Of a DNA stretch of 64,000 nt, positions 33,996 through 46,471 are shown one piece after another. Source of the DNA: Theobroma cacao (Eukaryota; Streptophyta; Magnoliopsida; Malvales; Malvaceae); contig NC_030850.1 in the NCBI RefSeq assembly GCF_000208745.1, positions 14,848,626-14,912,625 on the forward strand, written 5' to 3'. The notes under the pieces are model-generated. The model did not search any database, had not been told where the DNA came from, and was given only the letters and a program-made list of their open reading frames with translations. Made by a program: the position numbers and the translations under genes. Within the stretch, counting starts at the first letter, position 1. Every line of letters starts with the position of its first letter.

Positions 33996-35639
33996 TAATA
34001 ACTCTATTTCATATAGCTATTTTATCACATTTTGAACATTAAATTTGCTAAGTTCTCGAGAATTAATATATGAATTAGGTATTTTTAAGTATTTATTTTA
34101 TTTTAGTAAATTATGTTAGGTTCCTTTGCTTTAAGTTAATTTATGATATTTTGTTTTAAGTTTAGTTATTATTTAAGTTAGTTTGTTGCTTTTGTAGGTG
34201 TGCTTTGAAAAGGGTGATAATTTGTGAAGAAAAATGCATTCAAGCTACAGACTTTCACTGCACATGTTTTGGTATTTTGAGCATATCTTTCACTACAATA
34301 GTCCAATTGATTTGATTCTTGAGCAATTGGAAAGCTAAGAGACAGAGATACAACTTTCATGTTAATCACTTTACCTAGTTCAGACTCAAAGAAGCAGAAA
34401 ATCACGTCACAAGAGGAAAAAGTGTAGAAAAACCAGAAATTCCAAGCCAGAGTGTGGAGCGCCATGGCCATGGAAGAATGAGCACTGCAGTGCCTTGACA
34501 AAGGATGTACACTTCAAAAAACCAAAGGCTTTGGCACCATTACCTTCAAGGAGATAGTGCAGTGGTGCCCAAAAGGAAAATGTGAAAAAAAAATAAAAAA
34601 AGCTACGGCACCATGTCGCCCAAGGAGAAAAGGTTGCGGCACCCACATGCTAAGGGAGAATCAAGGTGCATTTGGGCTTCTATTTTGACATAGATTCAAG
34701 CTTTATTTAACCCATCTTTTAGAGCACGTTTAAGAAAAAAAAGCAAAGGTTTTTTGAAGAAAAATAGGCATTTAAGCTAGCAATAAAGAAAAGAAAACAA
34801 GGAAGATTGCAAATCAAAGAGTTGACAAATCTTAGAATTCTTTCTTCTTTTGTTATCTTTATATTTTTTTGTTTAGTTTTGATGGTTAAACTTTTTTGGA
34901 TGATGTTTTTAATAGATATGTGGAATTAAATTTTGAATTTGGAATTGTAATTGAACCCAATGTGTAGTTTGAATTTTTAATATTCTTTCCTATTTAGAAT
35001 TGATAGTGTTTGAATTATTTATTTCAATCTTGTTCTTAAGGCGTTTGATTGCTTGATCACCAATTAGATTGATTTGAAAACCTAAACGGAATTGGAAGTG
35101 GGAGTTTACAATAAGCCATGGATGAGTGTTCAATATCAATTGTATGGAATAATTGATTTAATTCACATGTAGGGCAAGAATACACTTATATGTCATATGT
35201 AACAATAATTAAAGTTTAAGCTTAATGAGTCTTTCTTAATTTCAATTTGCATAGGAATATAGTAAGTTAGTTAAGGAAAATATGTTTATAAGAACTTTAA
35301 AAGAGACTTATAATACATTAGAGCTCTAGGTTAATAACTTAAGCTTATCTAGTGAAGTAAAGAAAGAGTAGAAAAGATTCAGATGAAACTATGAGGGGAT
35401 ATTGTGGTTCTAGACTTTTGATTGATTGATTCTAATTAAATTGTTACTTTTGTTTTTAGTTTTTGTTTTAGTTTCTTTAATTGTTAGTAGTTTTAAATTC
35501 AGTTGTTTGGATAAGATTAAGTTGTATTAATTTTAGTACTTAGCAAAAAGATTTGAGCAATTTTTCGTGAGAACGAACTTTACTTTCTATTATATTATCT
35601 ATTAATGATACGTGCACTTGCATGGTGAATCCAACAACA
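33996..35639. mobile_element. Solo-LTR-like insertion in the LINE ORF1
   Basis: CTTAT lies on both sides (33991-33995 and 35640-35644), and the LINE reading resumes across it. The inserted DNA starts TAATAACTC (a worn TG) and ends CAACAACA. It has no coding frame, but contains LTR-like text such as GATACGTGCACTTGCA near the right end. I infer a solo LTR of a Gypsy-type element. The frames with G-A-P-H repeats inside come from degenerate copies of a GGCACC-containing word. Confidence 0.55.
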
Positions 35640-36248
35640 CTTATAATTGCCACATATCTTTCAGGTTGGGCTTTTATTAAATGGGCATTCTAGTTCACGG
35701 CACTAGGTAGCCTATTACGTCAAGAGCTACTTGGTCTGCATTTTTCTTTTGCAAGTAATGAGCCAATATTTTCTTCAAGCAACATTAGGCTTTTTCTTTT
35801 GTCAACCATCTTGTTGGGTTGACTCACCCTAACTTTCTTAACATCAACAACTGCCATGGGTGGCAATTGGAAATCTTTTGATGAGGATTTAGAGGATAAG
35901 TAAGACATATTGTAGAATTTCCTCCTATTAAAATCAACCTGGATATTTCGCAACATAATTAAGGGCAATTTCATGCACATTTATAAAGAAAATTTGGTTT
36001 TCAACAGTAAGATGAATACACTCATCTTAAATTGCACTTTGTTAGTAGTAATCAACATGGTGGCTCTTTTAAAGGATTATAGTGTCATTGTTTCATCACT
36101 GAGATAGATAACTTCTCTTCACAAATTGCAATGTTACTAAAGGTCATCCTGTTCTATACTTTAGTAGGAATCCTTGAGCAAGACAACCAACATCTTTTAA
36201 CATTGATACTTAAGTTTGGGGATTATACTTCGTACTTATCAAACCATT
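35640..36248 (-). pseudogene. LINE ORF1, middle piece
   Basis: From the right end it reads WFDKYEV, SPNLSINVKRCWLSCSRIPT and NRMTFSNIAICEEK, then DFNRRKFYNMSYLSSKSSSK and QLPPMAVVDVKKVRV. WFDK-E-WS-N...R-WLSC-GIP--AWN-FSNIA is the conserved core of plant LINE ORF1 (DUF4283 to zinc-knuckle region). The line continues on the other side of the LTR insertion at 41222. Confidence 0.65.
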
Positions 36249-36574
36249 TGTAACACCCTCAAGTTTTGATGTAAACTAAGTTAATTGAGAATGAGGTATG
36301 AAATACATTGTCTAATGAAGACTTTGATGATAGATTGAATATGTTGAGTATGTGGAAGCATGCCTTATGACACTTAGGCAAATTTTTATGAATATATTTG
36401 GTAAACCTTAAAGTTTGATACTTTTATCAAAATTTGATCATATTATTAAGTATATGTATGAAAGATTTCAAGCAATATGAATAATTGAGGTGTTTTGATG
36501 GAAAGAAAGTGAATTGGAGGCCTTAGAAATGAATTTGGGGACTTGAGGAAGTGGAAATATGAAATCTAGGAATG

Positions 36575-36962
36575 ATCTATCGATAGATATTCTACATTTA
36601 TAGATAGCTGCAAGATAAAAGGCTTGGGAAAATAATTCAATGAACATCTATCAATAGATTCTCTTAACTATCGACAGATAACTATTTAAGAACTTTGTAA
36701 AGCAAAGAGGCCTAGAAATTATCAATAGATCTGCGGAATCTATCGATAGATAGTCATGCGAAATTAATGAAAACTAAAGTGAGAAGCATCTATCAATAGA
36801 TCCGCGAAGTCTATTGATAAATGGCCAAATGGAAAAAAATAGAAAGAGTGCTCGGGCACAATTTATTGATAGATTCGAGGAATCTATCAATAGATAAAAG
36901 TCAATGCTCAAAAATTTTTAGAAGGATCTATCGATAGATGCCTTCCATCTATTGACAGATCA
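36575..36962. repeat. Array of ATCTATCGATAGAT palindromes
   Basis: About eleven copies of ATCTATCGATAGAT or one- to three-base variants (ATCTATCAATAGAT, ATCTATTGACAGAT) fall in under 400 bp. Many come in pairs roughly 22-24 bp apart (for example 36719/36741 and 36929/36948), the pairs separated by about 50-70 bp of unrelated sequence. Confidence 0.9.
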
Positions 36963-39469
36963 CCTTGAAAATGCAAAAATAAAAGGGGCTGAAAGCATCA
37001 TTTGCTTTTAAAAAAAGGAAAACCCATTCTCTGTCATACCCCTGAAACCTAGCCTCCCAAATAAAATTTTAAATCTATCTAGAGTAGATTAGAGCTTAGG
37101 AAACACTTCCATAGGTTAAATTTTGTCTTTTTATTGATAGATTTTCAATTTAATTAGTTAATAACTTAGAATCAATTTGTTTCAACTTTGGTGAGATTTT
37201 CTCTTTTGAGTTTGCTAGGGATTTGGAACTGAGATTTGAGCAACCCAGCCACTAAGATAAGGATTTAGCTCATTGTTGAAAGCTTTGAGCTCATATATTG
37301 AATTGACTTGTTTTTGAAAAGCTGGATAGTTTCAAAGGCTAAGAAACAAATATTATTTGAATGTTTTGATGTGTTTAAAGGAAAGTTGAAGCTACCTAAC
37401 TCATTGGTGAGCTAAATGACAGTTGAAGGCTAAAGATTGGAGCTTGATGGTGGAACGCGTCTTCAATTGCCACTGCAAATGGGTTTAATTAAAATGCATG
37501 TGATGCATGACGTTTTGAATAATGTGCTGCCATGGTACTAGAGTAATTTGTATATATATATTTGCCTAGATGAATGTGCCTAGGTTAGAGAACAATATGT
37601 GTGTGTGTGTATGTGTGTGTGTGTGATCATATGTGTTACATTGTGTGCCTTAATACCAGCCACGTAGTAGCCTATGATGTTTGAGCCTAGATTATGAGGT
37701 CTAGTGAATGTGATGAACATCTAAGAGTAGATTAATCAAGATAAATAATTTCAGAAAAATTGAATATTGGATGCCCTAGAGGTTTAAGGGAACTTCAAAC
37801 TATATTGAGCTTATAAAAAATTGAAGCTCATTAAATGTGATCAATGGTGTGATTGATGGATATGTGCAACATTAAAGGCATGATGGCTTCATTTATGGAT
37901 TCGTATTTGTCCGATGATGAGAATTTCGAACGTTGATTTGATTTGAGGTTGAGTGGAATCCTATGCTCTATGACTATTTGTACTTGCAAAGATGGTGCTA
38001 AGTAAGGACGGTGGCATTAGTCCCACCCGTGATTCCTACTGATAGTGCTTGATGTCACTCGTCTAAAATTACTCTAAATGATGCCATCCATTGGGAGATT
38101 ACTCCGGATGATGACTTTAATTTTCTGAACATTGCTTCGATAGGCATGTGATTTGATTCTTTGCCACGACTTAACCTTGAGTGTGACTTGACTCCATTGA
38201 TTGGCCACCATGTGTGATTTGATGATGTCTAAGTGAAGACCACTTTATGATTATGATTTAAATTGTGAGTGATATGACATAGTCTCGGATAAGCTTAGAT
38301 AAACATGATTTGAATTTGATATATTGATTTAGCAGCTAGTGTGTGCCTATGGATGTTCACTTTGATACGGCTTTGAGAATAAGCTTAGTGATATACTATT
38401 TATGGAGACTTTTAGGGATGATTGATATGCTTTTAACATTGAAGATGTTTGTTAGAACAATTGTTTGCAATGATAGTGCAATAATTGTATATGTGTCTAG
38501 TATATATGTTTGATTTTTCTGCACCCCTCACTGAGTATTAGATGACTCACACATTTGTTGTATTATGTGTAGATAAATAGGTTACAAGACTGTATGGCAA
38601 GGGTTATCTATTGATAGACCAATTTTGGCATCCAATAAGTCCCTATTCCAACACATCTACTTCGTCGAGTCTGTCATGCTGTCACGACCCAAATTTCGAG
38701 CCATGACCGGCACATGGGCCCAATGGACGTAGTCCACTAAGCCTAAGCAAGTCTTTTCACCATTCCATTAAAAGTTTCTAAGTCACATTTTATAACTTTG
38801 AATCAAAATAATACTAAACATTGCCATCTCATAGTGGCATACCAATCAAAGAGTACATATATTATCTAAACATAATTTAATAATTTACATCGGTTTGTCT
38901 ATACATAACAAAAGAGTACTCGACTTCCAGCAGAGAAACTCGACCTAATGTACAGCTACTAAATGCCGAGACACCTATCAAGGGTCAAATACACGAAGAC
39001 ACTTCGACCTAGTTACCAACTGTCTTGTGATCTGAAAACATGAAGTTGAAAACAGTAAGTATAAACCTAGTGAGTGAACAAGAAAGGGAATAAGCAAACA
39101 TTAAGGAATGTTTAACGAAATCATGATGCATTCATTTTTTCAAAACAATACAATTTGTTTTAGTTCTCGTTAAAACCCCTCATGTAAACCCCACATGAGT
39201 AAATCATTTTATGAAAAGGGTCCATGCTCAATAAAGGATTTGAAGAGTGAAAACTTTAATACCATTCATGCGAATTAGGTCACATAAACGACGGGTCCTC
39301 GTTGCAGTGACACTTGATTTAAATTATCAACTAATCAAGGGTTTCTCACCAAACCTCATCATTTTAAACTTAATTCATTTATTCCTTAATGTTGGAAGTC
39401 CATGCTCAACTATGGTACCAAAGAAATAGAAAATAGGGTAGCAACCGAACCAAATAAGGAGCAAAATAG

Positions 39470-39605
39470 AAAATTTTTCGCTACAACGAGATTGAATCTA
39501 GTTGCAACGAAATTTTTGGTCACAAAACAGAAAGTTTCTCACTACAGTGAGATTTCGGCTAGTACCACCCCTCTAAACCCGAGAGTTTCTCGCTACAGCG
39601 AGAAA
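39470..39605. repeat. CTCGCTACAGCGAG palindrome cluster
   Basis: Four copies of a 14-bp palindromic word and variants (TCGCTACAACGA, GTTGCAACGA, CTCACTACAGTGAG, CTCGCTACAGCGAG). The third and fourth keep base-paired arms although the arm sequence differs (CTCAC/GTGAG against CTCGC/GCGAG). Confidence 0.8.
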
Positions 39606-39792
39606 CATGACACCAGCAAAAATATTCGCCTTTCTCTCAAGCAAAAGGCCACCCTGTTCACATGACCAACACAACATGAAACTCATATAATTTTCTAAAG
39701 TTTAACATGTCAAATTTCTTAAATGCATTACATCCATATACCATATTATGAACTTTATATAACACACACATTTACATATACATATATCATCA

Positions 39793-39905
39793 TCATGCGT
39801 GCACTCCCTACTCGTACACTCCATCATCGTCATGTGCAGTCCCTACTCGCACACTCAATCATCATCATGTGTACACTCCCTACTCGCACACCTCAACATC
39901 ATCAC
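39793..39905. repeat. Tandem repeat, about 36-bp unit, three copies
   Basis: Units begin CATGCGTGCACTCCCTA (39793), CATGTGCAGTCCCTA (39831) and CATGTGTACACTCCCTA (39866), each followed by CTCG(C/T)ACAC and a CATCATCA stretch. Confidence 0.85.
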
Positions 39906-41221
39906 CCAACATCATTCATCAATACACAGCATGTATTCATAAGATATATACATGCATACCAACATAATAATAAACATATAGATTTATCCTTATACACGTC
40001 TCCCATTTCACAATATCAAAAACATTTAATCAAGGCTTGCTCCCTGACGCACATTTTTAAAGACAAGTTGGATAAAATCATTCACATTCCCTAAAACAAG
40101 TTTGAAATGCAAGTCCACTCACTGAAATTATTGAGCCTTTAACCAACTCTAACTTCTCTAATTGTCCAAATGGGGTGATGAGGCTTCGTTGAAACCTTAA
40201 TAGCTTTGTAACCTTGAAATTCTTTTCAATAATTCCCAAGCTATTATAGGGGCTTTCTTTCTCTTTCTCTCCCTAAACACCTAGCTAGTGAGAGAAAGTA
40301 TGGAAGTGGGATTTTTCAAGGGTTTTAAAGTGAGAAAGTGAAAGAGCACAAGGGTTATAGTCAAAAGGGCACAAAGGTATGAAAATTAGAGCTAGAGAGA
40401 GAAAGTTATGAAAGTTTCATACCAAGCTTCCATGGAAGATGGAAGCAACATGAGATGGAAGAAGAAAAAGGCGAAAAGCTGCTGGAAGGAAGAGATATTT
40501 ATAGCCCATGCTTATCCACTCCACTTAAATTATCAAAATGCCCCTTCACAAATTAACTTATTCTCCTCCAATCTTTTATGCAATCTTTTTACTCCTTTGA
40601 CACTGGGACAAGGTCCATAATGGTTTAGAAATGCTCGGGTTCATGAAAACTTAAAAATTCTAACCTGAGGTGAAAATGACCATTTTGCCCCTACAGTGAA
40701 AATCATCAAAATTTTTATTTCCTTGTCATTTTACCCATATTTTCATCATTCATTTATGCCTTAGGCCTACTTAGGCCATAATATTGTTTAAAAATCTTAC
40801 TTTTATGGGCTTACTAAGGAAATGACGAAATTACCCCTGAACAGGGATATCGTGTCTATTACTAACTATGAGCCTATAAAGGTCAAGGTCTCACACATTC
40901 CTTTCTACCTTTGGAGTTTGGTTTAGCTTGCTAAGTATGTAGGCACGATGCGCCATTTGAACTTGAGTTAAGGGTTGTAAGATACGAACCCGTTTGTTGG
41001 CTAATGTATAGGCTTATGGATAATATATTGAATACTGTGCATGAACAATGTGATAAATGCGACTATTTTTATTTAGAATTTAAATATTTTTAGGAATGTG
41101 AATAGTTGGGACCTTTGGTTTTGTGTTATGCAATTCAAACTTTGAGGCTTGCTTAGGTACCATGAGTTTCACTTGTCAGACTTATGCGTCGATCACGGAC
41201 CCCCGAGTTTGGGTCATGACA

Positions 41222-41650
41222 TCATTATCCAAGTGACGACCAATTCCCATTCTTTTCTTCCTCAAATTGCACCTTGTTCTTATAATAAATGAGGTAACTG
41301 AAACTTGTGATTCATCTATTAGATATCCCTTTTCTCCCACTTTCCCACATCAGGCTTTCAATTTTTTCAAACTCATAGTGATTTTTACAAATACTTACAA
41401 AGAAAAGACTTCTTTCAAGCCACTGTAGGGTTTCATCTTTAATTAATCTAGGATAAATCTTGCACTTAAATGAGCTCGATGGAAGCGACAGTGTTATGTT
41501 CGGTGGCTTGGGTTCCCCTCCTATCAAGACTTGCATATAGGATTTGGTTTTTCCTCAATATTTCCAATAAAGCTTTTCATGCTCAAATGCCTCAAATCTA
41601 AACCCAATTTTGGGGTTTGTTGTGGAGCTTTACTCTTGTTGTTGGACCTT
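41222..41650 (-). pseudogene. LINE ORF1, N-terminal piece (DUF4283)
   Basis: It reads KIGFRFEAFEHEKLYWKY*, then MQVLIGGEPKPPNITLSLPS and FKCKIYPRLIKDETLQWLER, ending near VQFEEEKNGNWSSL. The string CKIYPRLIDEETL-WLERSL is a strong plant LINE ORF1 signature as I recall it. One stop precedes KTKSYMQVL. It breaks off at the left edge against the solo LTR and is continued at 36248. Confidence 0.7.
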
Positions 41651-41864
41651 GCTTGAGTATTAGGTTAAGCGTTTAGTACAATTATTTGAGTGTGTGGTTC
41701 CATCTAAAGTTCTCGTGGACCTAAGCTTTATAGCTTGTCTCTTTGTCGTTAGTATTATGGTTACAGTTTATGCTTTGTAAGGTAAACCCCAAGCTTACAA
41801 TCGAAGAACCAAATCCTATGTAAACCTTTAATTGCATTTTGAACTTTAAAGAGGGACTACTAGT

Positions 41865-44800
41865 AGACATGTTAAAACGGGCTTGGTCCATTGGGTTGGC
41901 CCATTTTTAATTGAAATTAGGATGGGTTGGGTATGAAAGTTCAGGCTCATATTAGAATTGGGTCTAAATGGGCCAACTTATCTAATTAGTGGGCTGTCTC
42001 GAGATGGTATGAGCCAGCCCTACTGGGCAAGGCAGCTAAGGTTTCACTTTCACTCTACCCTTTTTTCTTCAGCCACTTTTTTTTTCTTTACCTCACGACT
42101 GTTTCTTTTTTCCCTCTCTTCACTCATCACTATTCACTGTTGTCTTCTTTTTTCCATTATTGCTCCATCTCTCATTCTCACGAGCTTCACATTTAGTCCA
42201 ATTCCACTCTCTCACGAGTTTTCTTGATTGTTTGCAAGAAATTGTTGTTTTCCAGGGTAAAACCATACTCTAATCACCATCTTATTTTGTTTATTTTTTT
42301 ATTTAATTTTAATTTTTTGAGTTTTTTTTCATTTTCCAAGGAAATGTGTGTATATAAAAGGAAACTTCGGATTCTATAATTCTTTTAATTCAAAGGTTCA
42401 GATTCAATCTCATATCTTAGTTTTCTGGAATGGTTATTGGTTTCTATGAGGAACTTGGTATTATGTGATTAAGTACAATAGGGAAATTGATTTAAGATTT
42501 TATTTTAGAATGGTAACCTAATAAAAAATAATGAAGTAAACAAGCATGTGGATCCTACTTGTCTCAAATTAAGCATAATTATGAATGCATTTTGATTTAC
42601 ATGTCTGTAACTTTCTTCCTTTCCTAGTTAATTTATTTATGTTCTTTTAATTATATAATTGAAATAGTAACGGTGGTGAGTTTAAAGAATATTCATTCAT
42701 GTCAATTGTTTTATAATATTTTACTTAACACTCATCCATAAAAACCAATGCTTTTGATAGAAAATAATTTAACATAATCAGTTTTTAATGTTTGTTATTC
42801 ATGTTAATGCTATTTGAAGGTGATGGGGATGGATCAATCAATTGAAAATTGTGTAAATTTAGGTGATGATGTGAGAATTTTGAATAAGGATGAAATTTCC
42901 TCCAATCCTATAATTTAAATCTGAACAATTGAGTAAAAAGGCCAAAACAGAAACTTCAAATGTTTGAAGTTATTTCACAAAAATAGCAAAAAGTAAGATA
43001 GAGTCGAAAAGGCAACTTGTAATGGTTGTAAAACAAAGTATAAGGTTGGCCCTAAACTTGGTGGTTTTAATTATGGCACTTCACATTTGTATTGTCACAT
43101 TGAAACTTGTAAATTCATTTCATATCTTAATCCACATCAAATGTTTATGGATCACGAAAGGAAAGTAAAGGCTAGAAAATTAGATCTTAGGATTTCACAT
43201 GACATGCTTGCTGAAGTCATACTTAAGCATGACTTGCTTTATACTTTTGTTGAATATGATAAGATTAGAGATTGGGCTAAGTATGAAAATCTGGATGTAG
43301 TGATGCATTCCAGAAACACTATTGTATCTAATGTTCAAAGGATTCATTTGAGAGAGAAAGAGAAACTTAACAAGCCATGGCCAAGGTAACTAATAGAATT
43401 TATTTAACTTTTGATGTATGGACTACATTTACTTTTGAGCACTATATTTGTTTGACTACTCACTTCGTCAATGAAAATTAGAAGTTATGTAGCAAGTTAC
43501 TTAACTTTTGTCGTGTGTCTCCTCCACACATTGAAATTGAATTAGCTGCCATTATGTTTGATTGTTTGGAAGAATGGGGAATAGATAAAAAAGTTGTCTC
43601 TCTTACTTTAGATAATACTTCTATTAATGATACCATGCAAGCTACCTTGAAAGGCCATCTACGTTTGCAAAATAGCTTGATTTTGTAATGGTGAATTCTT
43701 TCATGCATGTTGTTGTGCTCATATATTAAATCTTATTGTTCAAGAGGACTTGAAAATAGTCAATGAAGCATTATTTAAAATTAGAGAGAGTGTGAAATAT
43801 GTAAAAGCATTGAATGGGAGGATGAAAAAGTTTCAAGAATGTGTTTAACAAGTTGGCATTGATGTAGGTGTTGGGTTACTTTTAGATGTGTCAACTAGAT
43901 GAAATTCAACATATTTGATGCTTGAAAGTGCAATCAAATATCAAAAAGTGTTTGCTAGCCTTCAATTTATTGATAGAACTTATAATTATATTCCATCCAA
44001 TAAGGAATTGAGGAGAGCAATGATAATTTGTGAATTCTTGGAGCCGTCTTATGAGACCACAAACTTGATATTCCGTTCATCTTATCCAACTTTTAACTTG
44101 TATTTCATGCAAGTTTGGAAAATTGAATCCATTTTAAATGAGAATTTGCATAGTGAAGATAAGGTTATCTAGGATATGTCTTAAATGATGAAAATGAAAT
44201 TTGACAAGTTTTTTAAGGATTATAGTATAGTGCTTGCATTTGGAGCTATTCTTGATCTAGGATGAAGCTTGATTTCTTAAAATTTTACTATTCTAAGATT
44301 GATGCTTTTACTTGTCATGAAAAGTTAGAAAATGTGAAGAAAAAGTTGTATAAGCTCTTTGAAGAATATGCAAGCAACACTTGTACATCTAGTATTTCTT
44401 CTCACTTACTGAGTAATTTGCCTAAGCAAGCCAAAGAGGGAATTAAGCCCAAGGGATCAAAGATCATTAGTGTAAGTTTTGTGTTTTTCTAACATTTTAT
44501 TACATGAGAATTTATTTTACTTATGTTTTGATAATTTTTTTTTGTTTGTGTATTTAAAAATTGTAGGAGTTCAAGATGTTTCAAAATAAAAAAATTTATG
44601 CTGTTGGAAAATTTGAGTTCGATGTTTATTTAGATAAAGCAAAACTTGATTATGAAGTTTTTGAAGACTTGGATGTACTTAGTTATTGGAACGACAATGC
44701 TAAGCATTTACTTGATCTTTCTATTATGGCACGAGATGTATTGAGCTTCTAATTACTACGGTAGCATCAAAGTCTGCTTTTAGTACTAGTGGCCATGTTC

Positions 44801-45300
44801 TCACAAAGTTTAGAACTTCCCTCCGCCATGAACATGTTCAAATGCCTGTCTACACGCAAAATTAGTTGCATGGCTTTTCTTTAGCTATAGATAGTATTGT
44901 TTATTTTATATATTTTAATATCTTTAATCTTTGCTTGTCAAATTAATAATTTTAATTAAGATTGAAACTCATTATCTCTTTTTATTTTATGGCCACGAAT
45001 AATGATTCAAGCCTTAAGACATCATTACTATCCAAACAAGATTTAAATGTTTTGCTTGAGGATGAGTATATAAATGAGTCTTGAAATTTTTATTTATTTG
45101 ATTATATATTTTTGTTGATGTTTGGTGCAATTTATTTATTTGCAACATGTTCTTATTATTCAATTTATAAATTAAATTATGAGACAATTTATGACAATGA
45201 ATATTAGATGTTTTTATTATTAAAAAAAAATGAGTTGGTCCAGCCCGTCCCATAGGTTGACAAGGGGTGGAGTAGATTAGGGTTTTGACAACTCATTTAA
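41865..45300 (+). mobile_element. hAT transposon, degenerate
   Basis: It encloses a broken hAT transposase. Both outer regions carry GGGTTGG/ACGGGCT-type sequence in opposite orientation (left TAAAACGGGCTTGGTCCA near 41873; right TGGTCCAGCCCGTCCC near 45236), as Ac-like hAT ends often do. The repeats are too worn to fix exact ends, and no 8-bp target duplication was found. Confidence 0.6.
42823..44890 (+). pseudogene. hAT (Ac-like) transposase
   Basis: A BED zinc finger lies first (about 43010-43120: CNGCKTKYK...GTSHLYCHIETC). The body follows in pieces: RKLDLRISHDMLAEVILKHD (43170), MLESAIKYQKVFASLQFIDR (43917), ELRRAMIICEFLEPSYETTN, SSYPTFNLYFMQVWKIESIL, FDKFFKDYSIVLAFGAILDL. The dimerisation region ends it (about 44620-44870: LDVYLDKAKLDYEVFEDLDV, LSYWNDNAKHLLDLSIMARD, TTVASKSAFSTSGHVLTKFR). 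About a dozen stops and frameshifts break it. An intron probably lies at about 44470-44565 (donor GTAAGT, acceptor TTGTAG). Domain order is that of RICESLEEPER/DAYSLEEPER-type hAT proteins. It is not functional as written. Confidence 0.85.
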
Positions 45301-45349
45301 AAACTGGACTAGCATGACCCAACCCATATTTTCTCAGTCCATAGTGTTT

Positions 45350-46310
45350 TAGGATAAACTTCCCACGCTTTGCAGGTGCATCTTTCTTGCGTAACAAACA
45401 ATAGCCATAATTTGCTGCACAATTATTTGGTACTTAATTAGTGAAAAAGGATGAACTAACTACTTAATGTGATATCGTTTGTTTGAGTACAATGGAAAAT
45501 ATTGAGAAGAAAATGCTTCGGTATCAACCATTAGTATGTCATCTGATGTAACGCGGATGTGTATCTTTCAAGATTAGCTAAAGCTACAATTGTTACGTCA
45601 TTGACTTAAATATACTTTCCTTTTTTATAATATAAATATAAATATAAATATAAACATGAAGATTGCAATCCTTATTTACTGTGTACTCATGGTGAACACC
45701 TGTTTTGATCCTGATTTTTTAAAAAGAAAGTACAAATAGGAAACTGGAAATGTTTATTTCATATATAAACTTCCAGTTTGATTATAAGATAATAATGACT
45801 TGAACTCAGTTCAGCTGCTAACTGGTATATTTACTGATAATCATCACCACATAATCATGGACCAAAACCGTATGAGGTAGTATGCAGGTACCAAAAACTG
45901 CCAAATTCCAGCAGAAAAAGTTGCAAATAATTTAATCTTTTGTAGTATAACAAAACATCTGCATGTATGTATGTATGTATGAATGGCCGCTCTGATTTTC
46001 GGTTCGAATCTGACTTCACGCTGCATAGTTGCAACAAGTAAAGCAGGGATTTAACTAGTATTTCTTTTACGACAACATTTTTGGATACCCAAAATTGGGA
46101 CGAATGGACCACATGACCTTACTTGCAGAAGCAACAACACTGGGGCATTACTGTCATTCCACCTTATCTTCATGTCCTAATCTATTTATCTGCAAAGACA
46201 TTGTTATGATCCTTTCTCAAAAGTTGAAACAAACTCCCAGCTATTTCCCGTGTCAAAGCGTCTTTCAAACTTTCTTTCCACAATTTCCCCTACCCACCCC
46301 AAAACGCCGA
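45350..46310. other. Intergenic stretch with microsatellites
   Basis: No gene is seen. There is an ATAAAT-type run at about 45629-45656 and a GTAT run at about 45963-45982. The right part is upstream sequence of the gene at 46472. Confidence 0.5.
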
Positions 46311-46316
46311 AGGAAA

Positions 46317-46323
46317 TATAAAA
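46317..46323 (+). promoter_or_regulatory. TATA box of the membrane-protein gene
   Basis: TATAAAA lies 149 bp before the start codon, with a CT-rich segment (CTCTCTTTTCCCTCTATATC) just downstream that suits a transcription start and leader. It is the best placed TATA in this flank. Confidence 0.6.
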
Positions 46324-46471
46324 GCAAAGCATCTCTCTTTTCCCTCTATATCTCTCCCCCAAGGGACAGTACGTCTCAACCCCACAAGCAATTAAAGTAA
46401 GGAAGCTGGCTACCTTTCCCCTTCTCTTCCAGGAAACATAAGATCCTTCAAGCAATACGATCAAATTTCCA

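Larger units (their letters stand above)
38680..40895. mobile_element. Nested solo LTR
   Basis: It starts TGTCACGACCCAAATTTCG (38680) and ends GGTCAAGGTCTCACA (40895). The flanks CATGC (38675-38679) and CATTC (40896-40900) match at four of five. It is 2,216 bp with no retroviral protein. It carries a cluster of CTCGCTACAGCGAG-like palindromes (about 39470-39605) and a three-unit tandem repeat (39793-39905). The frames read there are repeat products. It interrupts the LTR at 36249-41221 and is therefore the youngest of this nest. Confidence 0.65.
36249..41221. mobile_element. Large solo LTR (Gypsy-like) with a nested second LTR
   Basis: It starts TGTAACACCCTCAAG (36249) and ends GGGTCATGACA (41221). 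The flanks CCATT (36244-36248) and TCATT (41222-41226) match at four of five bases, and the LINE ORF1 runs on across it. Without the nested element (38680-40895) it is about 2.76 kb. No gag or pol is seen, so it is a solo LTR or a large non-coding retroelement. It carries a palindrome array (36575-36962) and a TG microsatellite (about 37598-37625). Confidence 0.6.
32222..41650 (-). mobile_element. Second LINE, internally deleted and split by LTR insertions
   Basis: The minus-strand L1-type element has a tail of nine T (32222-32230). Its parts are 32222-33995, 35640-36248 and 41222 to about 41650; the spaces between are LTR-type insertions. Reading 5' to 3', ORF1 (41.6 kb) continues through 36.2-35.6 kb and 34-33.2 kb, then the endonuclease start at 33.1 kb, and then a direct passage to 3'-end sequence with no RT, so the middle of ORF2 is missing. 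The 5' end is approximate. Confidence 0.75.

Noticed and set aside
34178..34646. Minus-strand frames of 79 and 107 codons
   Set aside because: They lie in the LTR-like insertion and arise from a repeated GGCACC/GGCGCC-containing word.
39723..40094. 123-codon frame rich in H, T and I
   Set aside because: Produced by the 36-bp tandem repeat in the nested LTR.
45995..46020. GGTTCGAATCTGACTTC as a tRNA B box
   Set aside because: No A box or cloverleaf upstream and no retroposon signs; a chance match near a promoter.
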